From Halobacteriovorax sp. (GTDB lineage: Bacteria; Bdellovibrionota; Bacteriovoracia; Bacteriovoracales; Bacteriovoracaceae), in the NCBI GenBank assembly GCA_002720865.1, contig PBIO01000011.1, forward strand, positions 374,009 through 438,008: 64,000 nucleotides of DNA. The letters run 5' to 3'. Below, in pieces: positions 61,574 through 64,000 of the stretch (position 1 is its first letter; each line of letters starts with the position of its first letter). The translations under genes were made by a program, and so were the position numbers. Under the pieces are notes generated by a model that was not told the origin of the DNA, did no database searches, and saw only the letters and a list, made by a program, of their open reading frames with translations.

Positions 61574-61822
61574 TTACTGAACGAATTTTGGTGTTAAGTA
61601 CTCAACACAGCTATTCATTGTAGCAAGTTGAGGATAGTCAGCCTCAGGCACAACAATGGAATGGCGCTTTTTTAGCTCCATAACGATATCTAGGAAGTCC
61701 ATTGAGTCTAGGTCAAGCTGGTCTCTTAGGGCCACACTATCATCAATACCATTCACATCATCATCCATAGCAATGTCAGCGATAATGTCTAATACTTTTT
61801 GTCTTACTTCAGTTGTTTCCAT
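61574..61822 (-). CDS. Acyl carrier protein of the ole/FAS operon
   Basis: An acidic 82-residue four-helix carrier protein. The phosphopantetheine attachment serine is S40 in LDLDSMDFLDIVMEL, matching the DSL motif with Met in place of Leu. It would carry the growing chain for the ketosynthase upstream and the FabG/FabZ/FabI set downstream. GGAG lies 6 bases before the ATG. Divergence from the usual primary-metabolism AcpP motif (GADSLDTVE) argues for a specialised carrier. Confidence 0.9.
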   Translation of the reverse strand: METTEVRQKVLDIIADIAMDDDVNGIDDSVALRDQLDLDSMDFLDIVMELKKRHSIVVPEADYPQLATMNSCVEYLTPKFVQ

Positions 61823-61844
61823 TTTTTGCTCCTTTTAAACAAAT

Positions 61845-63080
61845 CTATTTTTTATATTTTTTAATAATTAAACATGAATTGATTCCAAGCATCCCAAACG
61901 AGCTATTTAGAATCGTATTAACTTCTTTTTCTATAGGGTCCCCATTGACCAAACCTTTTAAGTTACATTTGGGATCAACGTTTTCAATGGTTTTACATGA
62001 GTGAACTTTATTATCTTCAAAACTTGGAAGATTCCCGGCAAGCTCTAAAGCGCCAGCAGCTCCCATGGCATGACCAATAAATCCTTTTGTGCAATTGATA
62101 TGGGTATTATCTGAAGAACCAAAGGCCATACTTACGGCCTCACACTCATTAATATCTCCTGCCACTGTTCCAGTTGCGTGAAGGTTTACAATGTCGATAT
62201 CGTTAGGCGAAAGTTCAGCCTTTTTCATAGCAGCTTGCATACATTGAAGCTGTCTTTCAGGGTTTGGAAGAACAAAGTCAGAAGCATCAGAGTTAACATG
62301 ATAACCTGCAATCTCTCCGTATATTTTAGCTCCTCTTTCTAAGGCAGACTCTAATCTTTCTAAAACATAAACCGCTCCGCCTTCGGCAATCACAATTCCA
62401 TTTCTTTCACTATCAAGTGGGCGAATGGCCTTAGTCACATCTTCATGTTCTCCAAGAGCACCCTGAGCCTTAAAGGCAGCATAGATTCCAAAAGTCTCAG
62501 TACTTTCAGAAACTCCCCCGGCAAGGGCCATATCAACTTCTCCAAGTTGAAGCATCTGAAGACCATGAATAAGACCAATATTTCCAGCGGCGCAGGCTGC
62601 ACCAATACAATAACTTGGTCCCGTTATCCCAAGGTTTAAACTAACTTCTCCGGCCGGAGCATTCGCAACAGTTCTTGGATTATGATGATGAGACCAATAA
62701 GAAGTATCTAAATTATTTTGATAGAGCTCATGAATCTCATTTTCAGTCTCAACATTTCCATGCTCAGTAATGCCGAGATAAACTCCGACTCTATCCTTAT
62801 CGATTTCTTCGAAGGGAAAACCTGAATCGGCAAGCGCTTCATTGGCACAGTAAATGGCAACAGAACCAGCTCTCGTTCCTCTTCTTCTGGTTTTCTTTTT
62901 CTGATACTTGAATTCATCAAAATCGCATTTCCCAGCGGGAAGCATTCCCATATGGCGAATTTCACTTCTTTCAATTCCGGAGACTTGATGAAGTAGTGCA
63001 TTTCTAAATTCTGGTAAGTTATTTCCGTTAGGCGCAGTTAATCCAACACCTGTAATAACGATTCTTTGTTTACCCAACAT
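61845..63080 (-). CDS. FabF-type 3-oxoacyl-ACP synthase
   Basis: A 411-residue KAS I/II-type condensing enzyme with the Cys-His-His triad and lysine: C163 in GAACAAGNIGL, H301 in LHATGTVAGD, K332 and H337 in CTKGFIGHAMGA. It elongates an acyl chain with malonyl-ACP, the classical decarboxylative reaction, unlike OleA. The presence of all residues argues against a chain-length-factor role. Its ATG overlaps the regulator gene by 11 bases. Confidence 0.9.
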   Translation of the reverse strand: MLGKQRIVITGVGLTAPNGNNLPEFRNALLHQVSGIERSEIRHMGMLPAGKCDFDEFKYQKKKTRRRGTRAGSVAIYCANEALADSGFPFEEIDKDRVGVYLGITEHGNVETENEIHELYQNNLDTSYWSHHHNPRTVANAPAGEVSLNLGITGPSYCIGAACAAGNIGLIHGLQMLQLGEVDMALAGGVSESTETFGIYAAFKAQGALGEHEDVTKAIRPLDSERNGIVIAEGGAVYVLERLESALERGAKIYGEIAGYHVNSDASDFVLPNPERQLQCMQAAMKKAELSPNDIDIVNLHATGTVAGDINECEAVSMAFGSSDNTHINCTKGFIGHAMGAAGALELAGNLPSFEDNKVHSCKTIENVDPKCNLKGLVNGDPIEKEVNTILNSSFGMLGINSCLIIKKYKK

Positions 63081-63708
63081 TCGGCTCTCCTGAAATTTTT
63101 CCCATATAGTTTTTTACTCGGCTACCAACTAGGCCCTTTAATTTATTCGCCACGTCGATACCTTTTTCTGCATTATTTGAAACGAGATCAAGCACCCCAG
63201 GTAGCTTGTCGGTAACTTTTGGTAGATGCTGGCTAAGCCCCATCTCGTCTAAGGAGTAAATAAAGCGAATGATCACTTCCCCTAGCTCGCAAGTAGAAAC
63301 AATTGATTTAAATCTTTTGATTCGAACACTATTTTCCGTAGCACCTTTGGCCCGGGAGGCCTTTAATACTCTTTCGGCCATTAATTTGTATTCTCGAATA
63401 AAGTCGCTCTCTCTTTTTCGAAACACATTTGAAACGATGCTCAAACAGTCTTCTGTTGCTTCGTAAACTCGGCATCCTCTATTGCGATCTTCTCTAGCGT
63501 CCACGGCCTTGTAAAAAGTTAAGGTCTTTAAAGCGTTACTCACGGCGGACTGGGACAGACCTAGCCCTTCTTGAATGTCTTCACTTGAAAGAGCATTTTC
63601 AGATAGGGCTAAAAATCCGTAGACCGATCCTTCGATTCTTTTGAAACCAATTTTTTTCAAAAAATCTTCAAAGTATTTGAGCTCGTGGAGGAGTTCTTCT
63701 GGGTGCAT
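63070..63708 (-). CDS. GbsR/MarR-like winged-helix regulator, first gene of the ole/FAS operon
   Basis: The 212-residue protein has an N-terminal winged helix-turn-helix (about 20-95, with SSEDIQEGLGLSQSAVSNALKTL as recognition region) and a helical C-terminal part, as in GbsR-type relatives of MarR. GGAAG lies 7 bases before the ATG. As first gene of the operon and beside a divergent gene, it probably controls its own operon, perhaps in response to a lipid or acyl ligand; that is inference. Confidence 0.8.
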   Translation of the reverse strand: MHPEELLHELKYFEDFLKKIGFKRIEGSVYGFLALSENALSSEDIQEGLGLSQSAVSNALKTLTFYKAVDAREDRNRGCRVYEATEDCLSIVSNVFRKRESDFIREYKLMAERVLKASRAKGATENSVRIKRFKSIVSTCELGEVIIRFIYSLDEMGLSQHLPKVTDKLPGVLDLVSNNAEKGIDVANKLKGLVGSRVKNYMGKISGEPNVG

Positions 63709-63781
63709 TTGTACTTCCTATTTCAAATATTTTATTTATTTCATTTTTGAGATACGAGAATATTCAACCTCTTACCCTCTG

Positions 63782-63802
63782 AAAAGGTGCCATGCACCTT
63801 TT
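63782..63802. repeat. Perfect palindrome AAAAGGTGC-CAT-GCACCTTTT
   Basis: A perfect 9-bp inverted repeat with a 3-base centre in the divergent region between the regulator gene (63708) and the DUF6886-like gene (63835). Its flanking A and T runs allow it to be a bidirectional terminator-like hairpin. Similar GGTGC/GCACC palindromes are known as dispersed REP-like elements in other genomes, so repetition in this genome should be tested before calling it an operator. Confidence 0.55.
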
Positions 63803-63828
63803 GGGGTGCTCTGCGTCCAAACTATAAT
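63801..63828 (+). promoter_or_regulatory. Promoter of the DUF6886-like gene, probably leaderless transcript
   Basis: -35-like TTGGGG (63801-63806), 16-base spacer and consensus -10 TATAAT (63823-63828). The ATG follows 6 bases after the -10, so transcription would begin at or beside the start codon. No ribosome site is present, which agrees. Confidence 0.5.
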
Positions 63829-63834
63829 CCTTCA

Positions 63835-64000
63835 ATGCGCTTATTTCATGTTTCTGAAGATTCAAGCATTAGAGCTTTTTCTCCTAGACCTGCTCCAAAC
63901 CCAGAAGCAGGCCTATCTGGAGCTGCTGTCTGGAGTATCACAGAACTAAAGCTGCCAAACTATCTACTGCCTAGAGATTGCCCTCGAGTTTGCTATATTG
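63835..64000 (+). CDS. DUF6886-like protein (3' end outside window)
   Basis: The frame opens with ATG at 63835 and stays open to the window edge, giving 55 residues beginning MRLFHVSED and containing AAVWSITELKLPNYLLPRDCPRV in two adjacent parts. The FHVSE start and LPNYLLPRDCPRV stretch are what I recall from the DUF6886 family, small cytosolic proteins of unknown function found in many bacteria. It is divergent from the ole/FAS operon and may share its regulatory region. Function unknown. Confidence 0.72.
   Translation, partial: MRLFHVSEDSSIRAFSPRPAPNPEAGLSGAAVWSITELKLPNYLLPRDCPRVCYI

Overview
The window looks like a chromosomal segment of a predatory or predator-related member of the Bdellovibrionota, most plausibly a low-GC Bacteriovorax/Halobacteriovorax-type bacterium. 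This is an inference from AT-rich DNA (judged by eye), a Gram-negative envelope gene set (Tol system, LapB, FtsEX-EnvC, lipoproteins), several very large repetitive surface proteins, and many secreted proteases and nucleases. No rRNA, tRNA, CRISPR array, prophage or insertion sequence is visible. No stretch of more than 300 bases lacks a gene; the longest gap is the 236 bases at 46109-46344.

Layout. 1-5490 (+) is the 3' part of a giant adhesin-like protein with 95-residue repeats and an NHL-type propeller. 5507-9557 (-) holds a lipoprotein, RNase G, a CNT nucleoside transporter and a small secreted protein. 9712-12244 (+) is a nucleoside salvage operon (pyrimidine phosphorylase, purine phosphorylase, cytidine deaminase), divergent from the transporter. 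12308-13657 (+) is a DEDDh exonuclease whose 3' end overlaps the fluoride channel gene crcB on the other strand. 24025 down to 13610 (-) reads as one ten-gene operon: ftsE, ftsX, envC, ctpA, a methyltransferase, a glycosyltransferase, xseA, an M23 lipoprotein, a degenerate histidine kinase and crcB. A clear promoter with a downstream operator precedes ftsE. 24185-29225 (-) carries a subtilisin, an HD phosphohydrolase, a small protein and a GAF-AAA-Fis regulator with broken sigma-54 activator motifs.

36959 down to 29370 (-) is a second envelope operon: sppA, lapB, an SH3-like protein, an M48-like pseudo-protease, a multi-spanning membrane protein, then tolQ-tolR-tolA-tolB without pal. 37137-48263 contains a small secreted protein (+), rlmN (-), a 2505-residue gingipain-type (C25) protease with a MYXO-CTERM-like tail (-), and two divergent secreted EEP-family nuclease paralogues. 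48459-52283 (+) encodes a GLUG-repeat lipoprotein.

The most unusual part is 63708 down to 52291 (-): twelve tightly packed or overlapping genes. In order they encode a GbsR/MarR-like regulator, a FabF-type ketosynthase, an acyl carrier protein, a CrtI/CrtISO-type oxidoreductase, OleA, OleB, OleC, OleD, a second CrtI-type oxidoreductase, FabG, FabZ and a FabI-like reductase. Together they would form a complete elongation cycle on a private carrier protein wired to the four-enzyme OleABCD pathway, which joins two acyl chains head-to-head and converts the product through a beta-lactone to a long-chain olefin. This looks like a self-contained hydrocarbon or modified-lipid system. At the right edge a DUF6886-like gene (63835, +) starts and runs out of the window.
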